Assembly (NCBI RefSeq): GCF_021412585.1
Contig: NZ_JAKCMI010000041.1
Location: 248,001-312,000 of the forward strand
Reading direction: 5' to 3'
Length of the DNA: 64,000 bases
Source: Halomonas alkalisoli
GTDB lineage: Bacteria > Pseudomonadota > Gammaproteobacteria > Pseudomonadales > Halomonadaceae
In this document: positions 25,024-33,041 of the stretch, piece after piece
Layout of the letters: every line of letters starts with the position of its first letter
Position numbering within the stretch: the first letter of the stretch is position 1
Made by a program: the position numbers and the translations under genes
Notes under the pieces: generated by a model
What the model was told of the DNA's origin: nothing
The model's input: the letters and a program-made list of their open reading frames with translations, nothing else
Database searches by the model: none

Positions 25024-25464
25024 TCACTCCACCACCTCCAGCACACCGGACATTCCCCTGTTGCGGTGGCTGGGCAGGAACGGCAACTTTTTCCCGCAAT
25101 GGAAGACCACCCGACCCGGCACTTGGGGAGTAAAGCGGATGACCTTCTCCTCACGCTCCAGCTCCTCTTCGATATCGAGCCCCAAGGCCTCCGACTGGAT
25201 CACCAGGTCATGCGGCGCAAGGCCGCGCTCCCGGCTCACCACCAGTTCCACCGGGACGCCCACCTTGACCTGAATATGCTCGGGCTCGAAGAAATAACTG
25301 CCACCGACGAGGCGGATACGTTGTACACCGTCGCCGTCGGGCGTGGCCACATATGGCTCCGCATTGGCCCAGGCCTTGCTCGTGGCCAGGGTAATCAACG
25401 CCGCCATCATCAGCATTCCCACCCGGATGATTTTTCCGTATGTCTTTTTGTCGGCTACCATCAT
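25024..25464 (-). CDS. Secreted cupredoxin-like copper protein
   Basis: This is a 146-aa protein with a membrane-spanning signal sequence (residues 10-34, cleavage probably after AWA). The mature part is a cupredoxin domain with a full type-1 copper set: H85 in APHDLVI, C123 in VVFHCGKKL, H133 in PSHRNRG and M138. Spacing is compatible with a blue-copper electron carrier, or a copper-binding domain related to those of nitrite or N2O metabolism. It stands alone. AGAGG precedes the start. Confidence 0.83.
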   Translation of the reverse strand: MMVADKKTYGKIIRVGMLMMAALITLATSKAWANAEPYVATPDGDGVQRIRLVGGSYFFEPEHIQVKVGVPVELVVSRERGLAPHDLVIQSEALGLDIEEELEREEKVIRFTPQVPGRVVFHCGKKLPFLPSHRNRGMSGVLEVVE

Positions 25465-25710
25465 GTCTGCCTCTGGTTACACATCATCACCGCGAGGAGC
25501 GTGCCCTCGCTGCTCCCAATGCCATGCAGGAACGAGGGTCTGCCATGCTTTTTCGGGTTTCTCTTGGTCGCCTCAGTCGACACTAACTGACACAGTGCTT
25601 GTGAAGCAGGAGACACCATTTATCCACTCCAGAATAGCGGGCCACGAAGCCACATCCCACGAGGAAGTCGACCGACATCGCCTCCCCCTCGTCAATGACC
25701 ACTCAATGCT

Positions 25711-25763
25711 CAACCAGTTGGTTGACAAGCCTTCACCGATGATCTATTTAAACCATATGGTTG
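25711..25763. promoter_or_regulatory. Two ArsR-type operators
   Basis: CAACCAGTTGGTTG (25711-25724) and AAACCATATGGTTG (25750-25763) share AACCA-N2-TGGTT and are 39 bp apart centre to centre. The second contains the start codon ATG 25757, so repressor binding would cover the translation start of the operon. Confidence 0.72.
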
Positions 25764-26128
25764 AACAACAGACAATCGTCCTGGACCGGGTCTTTCACGC
25801 CCTGGCCGACCCCACCCGCCGCCTGCTGCTGGAGCGGCTGGCAGCCGGTGAGCGCAAGGTCGGCGAGCTGGCCGAGCCGTTCCCCATGTCACTGGCTGCC
25901 GTTTCCAAGCACGTTCGCGTGCTGGAGCAGGCTGGCCTGGTGGAGCGGCGCATCGAAGGACGCGCCCACTACTGTCGGCTGCAACCGGAGCCGTTGGCTG
26001 CGGCGGAACAGTGGCTAAGCTTCTACGAAGGCTTCTGGAGCCAGCGCTTGAATGCGCTGGAAGCGGCGCTGAAGGCTGCACCCGATGGCAAGCCGCCAGA
26101 GGAGGAAAAGGCAGATGAACGACGCTAA
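25757..26128 (+). CDS. ArsR-family repressor
   Basis: This is a 123-aa ArsR/SmtB-fold regulator: DRVFHALADPTRRLLLERLAAGERKVGELAEPFPMSLAAVSKHVRVLEQAGLVERRIEGRAHYCRLQ. It lacks metal-binding cysteines, fitting the subgroup linked to SRPBCC proteins. The start MVEQQ is encoded inside the operator palindrome. It is first of four overlapping or closely spaced genes (arsR-SRPBCC-VOC-DUF899), presumably autoregulated. The signal is unknown. Confidence 0.88.
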   Translation: MVEQQTIVLDRVFHALADPTRRLLLERLAAGERKVGELAEPFPMSLAAVSKHVRVLEQAGLVERRIEGRAHYCRLQPEPLAAAEQWLSFYEGFWSQRLNALEAALKAAPDGKPPEEEKADERR

Positions 26129-26666
26129 CCACGGCCGGCCAATCACCGAGGACAGCATCCGCTTCGAGCGCCTGCTGCCGGGACCCATCGAGCGGGTGTG
26201 GGCCTATCTCACAGAATCCGACAAGCGTGGCCAGTGGCTCGCCCCCGGCGCCATGGAAGCGCGTGCAGGCAGCGCCTTCACTCTGCACTTCCACAATACC
26301 GAACTGACGCCCGACAGGACGCCACCAAGCGAGCGGTTTCGCCAGTACGACGGCAGCTTCACGACGCACCACCAGGTGCTGCGCTGCGAGCCGCCCCACA
26401 TGCTTGCCTGGACCTGGGGCGGGGGCAACGAAGCCCCATCGGAGGTGACCTTCGAACTCAGCGAGGCCGGCGATCAGGTACGCCTGGTGGTGACCCATCG
26501 TCGCCTCGCCGATGACGACACCATGGTCAACGTGGCCAGCGGCTGGCATACCCACCTCACCGTGCTGGAAGGCGTGCTGCAGGGCCGCCGCCCCGCCCCT
26601 TTCTGGCCCACCTTCGAGCGCCTGGAGGAGGAGTACCGATGCCACATCATGTCGCCCCGCAGCTGA
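26115..26666 (+). CDS. SRPBCC (AHSA1-like) domain protein
   Basis: This is a 183-aa START-like protein of the AHSA1/CalC type: FERLLPGPIERVWAYLTESDKRGQWLAPG, then PPHMLAWTWGGG, and SGWHTHLTVLEGVLQG. These proteins bind hydrophobic ligands and are often cotranscribed with metal-free ArsR repressors. It overlaps arsR by 14 bp and has GAGGAAAAGG before ATG 26115. Its ligand may be the signal or substrate handled by this operon. Confidence 0.85.
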   Translation: MNDANHGRPITEDSIRFERLLPGPIERVWAYLTESDKRGQWLAPGAMEARAGSAFTLHFHNTELTPDRTPPSERFRQYDGSFTTHHQVLRCEPPHMLAWTWGGGNEAPSEVTFELSEAGDQVRLVVTHRRLADDDTMVNVASGWHTHLTVLEGVLQGRRPAPFWPTFERLEEEYRCHIMSPRS

Positions 26667-27034
26667 TGTTCGAAGGCAATGCCGAGCAGGCCATGCGCTT
26701 CTATGTCTCGCTGTTCGACGATTCCGACATCGTCCGGCTCGAGCGCTACGGCCCCGAGGAACCGGGCAGGGAAGGCAGCATCAAGCAGGCCGAATTCACC
26801 CTGGCGGGCCGGCGCTACACCTGTATCGACAGCCCGGTTAAGCACGATTTCACGTTTACGCCTTCGATATCGCTGTTCGTCGAGTGCGAAAGCGCCGGAG
26901 AGTTCGAGCGGCTTCTCGAGCAGCTGTCGGAACAGGGCCAGACGCTGATGCCACCCGACGACTACGGCTTCAGCACGCGCTTCACCTGGCTCAACGACCG
27001 TTTCGGCGTGTCGTGGCAGCTCAACCTGGCTTGA
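26639..27034 (+). CDS. PhnB-like VOC protein
   Basis: This is a 131-aa VOC protein of the PhnB/3-demethylubiquinone-methyltransferase-like type: QLMFEGNAEQAMRFYVSLFDDS, then KQAEFTLAGRRYTCIDSP, TPSISLFVECES, and FTWLNDRFGVSWQLN. It overlaps the SRPBCC gene by 28 bp with GGAGGAG before ATG 26639. The function of the family is poorly defined. The tight overlap indicates it works with the SRPBCC and DUF899 proteins. Confidence 0.85.
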   Translation: MPHHVAPQLMFEGNAEQAMRFYVSLFDDSDIVRLERYGPEEPGREGSIKQAEFTLAGRRYTCIDSPVKHDFTFTPSISLFVECESAGEFERLLEQLSEQGQTLMPPDDYGFSTRFTWLNDRFGVSWQLNLA

Positions 27035-27046
27035 AGGAGCGGCACG

Positions 27047-27751
27047 ATGACGACCTCGCCCCTGCCTCCGATCGTCTCCGAGAGCGAATGGCGCGCCGCC
27101 CTGGAAGCGCAAATCGCCCGCGAGAAGGCTCACACAAGGGAACGCGACAGGCTCAGCGCCGCCCGCCGACGCCTGCCGATGGTCGAGGTGCGCGCCGACT
27201 ACATGTTCGACGGGCCACAGGGTCAAACTACCCTGCTCGACCTGTTCGAGGGGCGCCGCCAGCTGATCGTCTACCATTTCATGTTCGGCCCCGACTGGGA
27301 GGCCGGCTGCGACGGCTGCTCCTGGGTGGTGGACGCCATGACCCACCCCGCCCACCTGCACGCCCGCGACACCACCCTGGTGCTGGTCTCCCGTGCATCG
27401 AGGGAAAAGCTTCTACGCTATCAGGCTCGCATGGGCTGGCAGCACCCGACGTGGTACTCATCGCTCGGTAGCGATTTCAACCAGGACATGGGCGTGACGA
27501 GCTGCAACTGTCATGCTCCCGACACCGATCGCGGCGAGCGCCATGGCATCAGCGTCTTTCTGCGCGACGGCGAGCGTATCTACCGGACCTACTTCAGCGG
27601 CAAACGCGGCGTGGAATACCTCGGCAGCCTGTGGACCTACCTGGACCTGACGCCCTACGGTCGCCAGGAGAGCTGGGAGGTCTCACCGCCAGGATGGCCG
27701 CAAACGCCGCCCTACGTGTGGAACCGTCGCCACGACGAGTATGAGACGTGA
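27047..27751 (+). CDS. DUF899 thioredoxin-like protein (second paralogue)
   Basis: This is a 234-aa DUF899 protein, paralogous to the one at 5363: SESEWRAALEAQIAREKAHTRERDRL, then LIVYHFMFGPDWEAGCDGCSWVVD with the CxxC pair, RMGWQHPTWYSSLGSDFNQDMG, and a C-terminus ending NRRHDEYE. It is last in the arsR operon and 12 bp after the VOC gene. Two DUF899 genes under unrelated repressors (MarR-GNAT and ArsR) suggest roles against different small-molecule stresses. Confidence 0.85.
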   Translation: MTTSPLPPIVSESEWRAALEAQIAREKAHTRERDRLSAARRRLPMVEVRADYMFDGPQGQTTLLDLFEGRRQLIVYHFMFGPDWEAGCDGCSWVVDAMTHPAHLHARDTTLVLVSRASREKLLRYQARMGWQHPTWYSSLGSDFNQDMGVTSCNCHAPDTDRGERHGISVFLRDGERIYRTYFSGKRGVEYLGSLWTYLDLTPYGRQESWEVSPPGWPQTPPYVWNRRHDEYET

Positions 27752-27800
27752 CCCGCTATAGTGAGGGCACACGATATCCTGACATGGGTGGGTCGACTCA

Positions 27801-28622
27801 ATGGATAAAGGATACCTGTTTGGCGACGCCTATCAGCCAAGCCAGATCGCACGACGCGTGGAAAGCATGGGCGTGGCCAAGGCCCGCGCGGACGCCCTGA
27901 CCCTGCTGGTACTGGCCGTGCTCGCCGGTGCCTTCATTTCTCTCGGCGCCCTCCTGTTCACCGTCATCATGACTGATTCCGGTCTGGGTTTCGGTGTGAC
28001 CCGCCTGCTCGGTGGACTGGGATTCTGCCTCGGCCTCGTACTGGTGGTGATTGGCGGCGCCGAGCTGTTCACCGGCAACAATCTGCTGGCCATGGCCTGG
28101 GCGAGCCAGTTGATCACTACCCGCGAGGTGCTGAGGAACTGGGGGCTGGTCTATTTAGGCAACGTGATCGGCTGCCTGGGTACGGTGCTCCTGGTGGTGT
28201 GGGCCGACATTGCCAGCCTTGGCGGGGGCAACGTGGGGGAAACAGCGCTTCAGATCGCCCGCGGAAAGGCAGCGCTCTCCTTTAGCGAGGCCTTCGCTCG
28301 AGGCATCCTGTGCAACGTGCTGGTATGCCTGGCGGTATGGCTGGCTATGGGTGGCCACAGCGTCACCGACAAGATCCTGGCCATTCTGCTGCCGATCAGC
28401 GCCTTCGTGACCCTGGGATTCGAGCATTCGATCGCCAACTGGTTCTTCCTGCCGCTCGGACTCGCCCTGGATGGGCAAGCGACGGTGACGCTCACAGGCT
28501 CGCTCGTCAATCTCGTGGTGGTCAGTGCCGGCAATATCGTCGGTGGTACCCTGCTGGTCGCCGGCGTGTATTGGCTCGCTTACCTGCGCACCCCGGATAA
28601 GCCGGATGATCGTCCCTCATGA
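27801..28622 (+). CDS. Formate/nitrite-type channel (FNT family)
   Basis: This is a 273-aa membrane protein with six helices. FNT signatures are GGAELFTGNNLLAMAW, ARGILCNVLVCLAVWLA and ISAFVTLGFEHSIANWFFLPLGL. H209 is the conserved central histidine of the pore. Family members conduct formate, nitrite, hydrosulfide or acetate, and the substrate cannot be fixed from sequence. It follows the DUF899 gene by 49 bp and may be transcribed separately. Confidence 0.9.
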   Translation: MDKGYLFGDAYQPSQIARRVESMGVAKARADALTLLVLAVLAGAFISLGALLFTVIMTDSGLGFGVTRLLGGLGFCLGLVLVVIGGAELFTGNNLLAMAWASQLITTREVLRNWGLVYLGNVIGCLGTVLLVVWADIASLGGGNVGETALQIARGKAALSFSEAFARGILCNVLVCLAVWLAMGGHSVTDKILAILLPISAFVTLGFEHSIANWFFLPLGLALDGQATVTLTGSLVNLVVVSAGNIVGGTLLVAGVYWLAYLRTPDKPDDRPS

Positions 28623-28673
28623 GTTGCCATCTTTCTCACGCTCATGCCAATCCTGGACTCAAAAGGAGAACTT

Positions 28674-29075
28674 GTGAAAGGAAGCTGCCTGTGCGGCGCC
28701 GTTGAGTACGAAGTGGATCAGCTCGACATGCCAATCATCCATTGCCACTGCCGCACCTGCCAGAAAGCCCATGCGGCTCCGTTTGCTGCCACCGCTGGCG
28801 TGCTGCGCACTCACTTCCGCTGGTTGAAGGGGAACGACGCACTCGCCGCCTTCGAGTCTTCACCAGGCAAACTGCGTCACTTCTGCTCGCACTGTGGCTC
28901 CCATTTGATGGCCGAACGCCCCGGTCAGCCGCATGTCATCTTGCGTGTTGCTACCCTCGATAACGATCCCGGGTCGAAGCCGGTCCAGCATATCTGGTGC
29001 TCACACGATGTATCATGGCTGCACGATGAGAAGGCAGCCGAGCACTACCCGCAGGGACAACTTGATCTACCCTGA
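28674..29075 (+). CDS. GFA-family zinc protein (glutathione-dependent formaldehyde-activating-like)
   Basis: This is a 133-aa GFA-fold protein with the zinc-binding cysteines of the family: GSCLCGAVEYEV, then HCHCRTCQKAHAAPF, and FCSHCGSHLM. I chose GTG 28674 because AAAGGAG stands 7 bp upstream, whereas ATG 28644 has no site and adds ten residues outside the domain. Gfa catalyses or aids S-hydroxymethylglutathione formation, but most homologues are uncharacterised. It is followed directly by a VOC remnant. Confidence 0.85.
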   Translation: MKGSCLCGAVEYEVDQLDMPIIHCHCRTCQKAHAAPFAATAGVLRTHFRWLKGNDALAAFESSPGKLRHFCSHCGSHLMAERPGQPHVILRVATLDNDPGSKPVQHIWCSHDVSWLHDEKAAEHYPQGQLDLP

Positions 29076-29235
29076 ATTTCACCTCACCGGGGTGGAGCAG
29101 GCGACAAGCGCCGGCGCCACGATCACCAAACCCGCTCACGAGACCTTCTGGGGCGGCTATGCCGGTTATTTCCAGGGCCCCGACTACCAGCTGTGGGAAG
29201 TGGCCTGGAACCCTGTCTGGGAAATCGAGGAATGA
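29076..29235 (+). pseudogene. C-terminal remnant of a VOC/glyoxalase gene
   Basis: The frame ending at 29235 encodes GVEQATSAGATITKPAHETFWGGYAGYFQ and then DYQLWEVAWNPVW, a close match to the last third of VOC proteins (usual GATIVKPAxxxFWGGYxGYFxDPDGxxWEVAWNP). No start codon or first half is present. The upstream frame runs out of phase into the GFA gene. It is best read as the residue of a deletion between the GFA gene and the racemase gene. Confidence 0.75.
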
Positions 29236-29254
29236 TGAGGAGCACGGAAACGCC

Positions 29255-29950
29255 ATGAAGACCATCGGCCTGCTCGGCGGCATGAGCTGGGAATCCACCG
29301 CCAGCTACTATCGCGCGCTCAACGAGGGCGTTAAAGCCGCCCTGGGCGGGCTGCACTCAGCCAAGTTGTGCCTGTACAGCGTCGACTTCGCCGAGATCGA
29401 GCGGCTGCAGCACGCCGGCGACTGGGACGCCACCGCCGAGATCCTGAGCCAGGCTGCCCGCAGCGTGGAGGCCGGCGGTGCGGACTTCCTGCTGATCGGC
29501 ACCAACACCATGCACAAGGTCGCTCCGCAGGTTGCCGAAGCGGTCTCGATTCCGCTGCTGCACATCGCCGACGCCACGGCACAGCGCCTGGCCGGCGACG
29601 GCATTCGTCGCGTCGGCCTGCTCGGCACCCGCTTCACCATGGAGCAGGACTTCTACAAGGGGCGTATCGCCGAAGGATTCGACATCGAGGTGCTGGTGCC
29701 CGACGAGGCTCAGCGCGACCTCGTACACGAGGTGATCTACCACGAGCTGTGCCTGGGCCAGGTAAAGGAGGCGTCGCGGCAGGACTATCTGGAAATCATC
29801 GAGTCGCTACGCGAGCAGGGTGCCGAGGCGGTGATCCTCGGCTGTACCGAGATCGCCCTGCTGGTGCAGCAGAGCCATACCGCGGTGCCGCTCTACGACA
29901 CCACGGCCATTCACGCCGAGGAATCGGTGAAGTGGGCACTACAGAGATAG
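29255..29950 (+). CDS. YgeA-like amino-acid racemase with one catalytic Cys missing
   Basis: This is a 231-aa member of the aspartate/glutamate racemase superfamily, very close in layout to E. coli YgeA (KTIGLLGGMSWESTASYYRALNEG, then LGTRFTMEQDFY and AAIHAEE-like end). The family uses two cysteines. The second, C197 in ILGCTEIALL, is present. The first, expected before TNTMHKVA, is glycine (G82, codon GGC at 29498-29500; one base from TGC). Two-base racemisation should therefore be impaired, though one-Cys homologues can act as lyases or dehydratases. Its TAG stop lies in the end of repeat copy C. Confidence 0.85.
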   Translation: MKTIGLLGGMSWESTASYYRALNEGVKAALGGLHSAKLCLYSVDFAEIERLQHAGDWDATAEILSQAARSVEAGGADFLLIGTNTMHKVAPQVAEAVSIPLLHIADATAQRLAGDGIRRVGLLGTRFTMEQDFYKGRIAEGFDIEVLVPDEAQRDLVHEVIYHELCLGQVKEASRQDYLEIIESLREQGAEAVILGCTEIALLVQQSHTAVPLYDTTAIHAEESVKWALQR

Positions 29951-30091
29951 GCTTGAGCTGAAAAGTCTTCGAGCGAAGGCCAGACAAGGCAAAAATCAGG
30001 GAAAAGACGGAGTTTACAAGTTGTAAATGAGTACTTTGAGCTGATTTTTAACGCCGTATGGCCAAGCGCAGACACTTTTCGGCCAAGCCTA
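29948..30091. repeat. Dispersed intergenic element, copy C (144 bp)
   Basis: The terminal inverted repeats are TAGGCTTGAGCTGAAAAGT at the left and, reading inward from the right, TAGGCTTGGCCGAAAAGTG. Inside is a 15-bp palindrome TTTACAAGTTGTAAA (30013-30027). The two outermost TAG triplets are the stop codons of the convergent racemase and YjfB genes. It shares AGACAAGGCAAAAA with copy B and AACGCCGT with copy A. Confidence 0.75.
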
Positions 30092-30292
30092 GGCGTAGGT
30101 GTTGATGTGGGTGCCCACCATGCCATCATTGGCCAACTGCGGTGCCACCGAAGCCGAGGCCATCAGGGCGGCGACCTGATCCTTCTGCATGTCCAGAGCT
30201 TCCTTGTAGACCTCCAACTGCACCTGCTGCGCGGCCTGGGCCTGCTGCATGACCAGCGACTGGCCGACGATGGTATTGACGGCTGAATCCAT
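30089..30292 (-). CDS. YjfB-family putative motility protein
   Basis: This is a 67-aa protein: SAVNTIVGQSLVMQQAQAAQQVQLEVYKEALDMQKDQVAALMAS, with a short C-terminal tail ending THINTYA. It matches the YjfB family, small helical proteins often found beside flagellar or chemotaxis genes. No motility gene is adjacent here. AAGGAG stands before the start at 30292. Its stop codon lies in the right end of repeat copy C. Confidence 0.78.
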   Translation of the reverse strand: MDSAVNTIVGQSLVMQQAQAAQQVQLEVYKEALDMQKDQVAALMASASVAPQLANDGMVGTHINTYA

Positions 30293-30392
30293 GTCCTTCG
30301 CTCCTTTGCTTGGTTCTACTGCTTTCCAACGCTAACAGCGAATGGAGAGCATGGCAAAAAGCCCTGTCCCGAGTGCCTCGGCCCAAAGGGGC

Positions 30393-31142
30393 CTATGAGC
30401 GAGACGCTCGCCAGCGATGCAGTGTTTTCAAGCTAGGCAGCAGCATTGGCGTCGCGGCCCGATAAGCGAGATAGCGATCACCAAAGGCCCTGACCAGGCT
30501 ACGTTCCTCGAAGTGGATGCCGATGAATATGTAGAGTGTCATGCCGGCCGCAAACAGCAAATGGCCAGCGGTCATGTGCGGGGTCGCCCAGAACGCTAAC
30601 AGGAGCCCCAGCATCAGCGGATGACGCACGATACGGTGCAACCCTGGCGTGCGAAACCCTACCTCGCAGAAGGCTTTGCCACGAAGATGTCGATAGGCCT
30701 GACTGACACCCAGCAGCTCCCCATGGCTGATCAGGAAGGTGGCATGTACCACCAGAGCCCACCCCAGGCCGAACAGGAGCCACAGTGCCACGGCTCCGCC
30801 GCCTTCAACCAACCACAGCGTTTGCGGCAACGGCCGCCAGCCCCAGTACAACAGGCCAAGCATGAGGGACGACAGCAGCACATAGGTACTGCGCTCCATC
30901 GGTTCCGGCAGCCAGCGCCGACACCAGCGCTTGAAGCCTTGGCGCGCCATGAACGAATGCTGCGCGCCGAACAGCAGGATGAGACCGGCATTGATCAGCA
31001 GTGCCAACCCCGTTTCGCTGACGGGGCCACGATTCATCGTTCGAGGTACAAGGAAATCGGCCGTAAAGCCAATCAAATAGGCGGAGCACAGCCAGAACAA
31101 TAGATAGGCTCCTGCTGCATAAAACATCGTTATCCAACGCAT
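30393..31142 (-). CDS. MddA/NnrU-like membrane methyltransferase
   Basis: This is a 249-aa protein with five or six helices. YLIGFTADFLVPRTMNRGP, then LLFGAQHSFMARQGFKRW, and PEPMERSTYVLLSSLMLGLLYWGWRPLP resemble MddA, the methanethiol S-methyltransferase that makes dimethyl sulfide. The C-terminal RTPGLHRIVRHPLMLGLLLAFW and FIGIHFEERSLVRAFGDRYLAY are the RHP and EER segments of the isoprenylcysteine-methyltransferase/NnrU fold, which bind SAM. ATG 31142 is chosen because AGGAG lies 6 bp upstream. The substrate assignment is tentative. Confidence 0.68.
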   Translation of the reverse strand: MRWITMFYAAGAYLLFWLCSAYLIGFTADFLVPRTMNRGPVSETGLALLINAGLILLFGAQHSFMARQGFKRWCRRWLPEPMERSTYVLLSSLMLGLLYWGWRPLPQTLWLVEGGGAVALWLLFGLGWALVVHATFLISHGELLGVSQAYRHLRGKAFCEVGFRTPGLHRIVRHPLMLGLLLAFWATPHMTAGHLLFAAGMTLYIFIGIHFEERSLVRAFGDRYLAYRAATPMLLPSLKTLHRWRASRS

Positions 31143-31356
31143 TGTCATCTCCTGGTTGGTATGGATTGGCATCCTTGGAGGATGGGAGAGTCGGATCGCG
31201 ATAGGGCCGTTTACTGTTTAAACTCGAGATGAATCGCTGCGCAACGACGCCACCCCTGCCCTGCCACTCCTGACTCTGCATCAGCTTGCCTGGCTGGCGT
31301 CGCCTGTACGTCTCCTGGCCATGCCCCACAGGCTGCCATCTTGAGAGGACGAAAGT

Positions 31357-32973
31357 GTGCCGCTGAACCTTTTCCTGTTTGGCTATCCTCGGTTGGAACA
31401 ACAGGGCCAAACCGTGCCGATCAAGTTGCGCAAGGGGCTGGCGCTGCTGGCCTATCTCGCCATGGTCGGCAAGCCTCTCAGTCGCGACCGGCTGGCGGAG
31501 CTGTTATGGCCCGAGGCACCCGCCGGAGACGGTCGGGCCTGCTTGCGTCGCACCCTGCATCGACTGGTACGTCAGCTCGGCGACGGCATGTTCATCACGA
31601 CACCGCAAACCATAGCTCTTGCGCCCAGAATCGTGGCCTCGACCGATGCCGTCGCCTTTCGCGAATTGCTCGAACGGCACGGCGGTCGATTATCCACGAA
31701 AGAGGCGCTCGTCGCGTTACGTCATGCGAGCTCACTGTATGCCGACGACTTTCTCCTGGGCTTCCATATCCCCGAGTGTCAGGACTTCGCAGACTGGCAG
31801 GACCGGGTAGCCGAGGAGCTGCGCCAAGCATTCGGCGAAGCGCTGACATAATTGGCGCATGCCGCAGCCGCGGCCGACGACTACGAGGCGGCCATCGCCC
31901 AGGCAAATCGAAGGCTGTCGCTCGACTCCCTGCACGAGCCAACTTACCAATTGCTCATGCGGCTACATGCGGAATCAGGGCAACCGGCAGCCGCCCTACG
32001 CCGGTACGAAGAGTGTCGCGAAATACTCATGCGGGAACTCGGGGTCAGGCCACAGGCGAGCACCGAGAACATCCGTCAGGCCATTGCGCATGGCGACTTT
32101 CCCCTCGCCATCGTGCCGATGAGCGCACCGACGCCGGTCAGATATGTGGTCAGCGACGGCGTCCATGTTGCCTATCGGTTGCATGGGGCGGGTCCGCTGA
32201 CCCTCGTGGCCCTACCTGGCTTTGTATCGCATCTCGATTTCTATTGGGACCAGCCGGAGCTTGCCAGCTTCATGCAGGCGCTCGGGCGCATGGCCCGGGT
32301 GGTGTGCTTCGACAAGCGTGGCGTGGGGCTATCCGACCGTGTCGACTATGCGGCGACACCGCAGCATACGGCGGTGGACCTCCTGACCATCCTTGATGCG
32401 GAGAGCATCGAGGAGGCGGTATTGCTGGGCGTTTCGGAGGGCGGCCCGGCTGCCCTTGCCCTGGCCGCATCCTCACCGGCACGAGTCACTGGATTGGTTC
32501 TCTACGGCACCTTGGCCCGCGCTCTACGAGCGGACGACTACCCATGGGGCTACCCACAGGAGAGCTACGATGCCCACGTCGACGCACTGATCGACGACTG
32601 GGGCGGGCCCGCCTGCATCGAACGCTTCGCCCCCGGCTGGGCACACGATGTCGAACGGCGCGCCTGGTGGGCGCGAGCGCTTCGGCTCGCTGCCAGCCCT
32701 GCCACGGTAAGACAGGTCTTCGAGGCGCTGAAGACGATCGACGTGCGGCCTCTGCTCGTAGAGATCGATTGCCCCACCCTGGTGCTGCATCGACGCGACG
32801 ACAAGGCGGTCCCGGTCGAGCACGGCCGTTTCCTGGCCAGCGCTATCCCCAATGCACAATGGGTGGAACTCCCCGGTGACGATCACTGGTGGTGGGTCGG
32901 AGATACCAGTGCGCTCCTGCACCACCTGGACGTTTTTCTAGGGACTCTGGCAGGAACGCGCCGCAACACCTGA
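31357..32973 (+). pseudogene. BTAD regulator fused to alpha/beta hydrolase, broken by an in-frame ochre codon
   Basis: GTG 31357 (with GAGAGGAC upstream) opens a frame encoding an OmpR-like winged helix (LLAYLAMVGKPLSRDRLAELLWPEA) and the first half of a BTAD helical-repeat domain. TAA at 31849-31851 interrupts the frame, which then continues with no frameshift through the rest of the BTAD domain (AAIAQANRRLSLDSLHEPTYQ) and a hydrolase domain (FDKRGVGLSD, the nucleophile in LLGVSEGGPAA, DCPTLVLHRRDDKAVP). Without the stop it would be a protein of about 538 aa, a known fusion type. A C-to-T change of CAA would explain it. TTG 31852 could restart translation. Confidence 0.78.
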
Positions 32974-33041
32974 AAGGACGACCAGGGGACGCCACAGGTT
33001 TTATATCCCAAGACTCCTGACCCATGAAACGGAGTCTCCCC

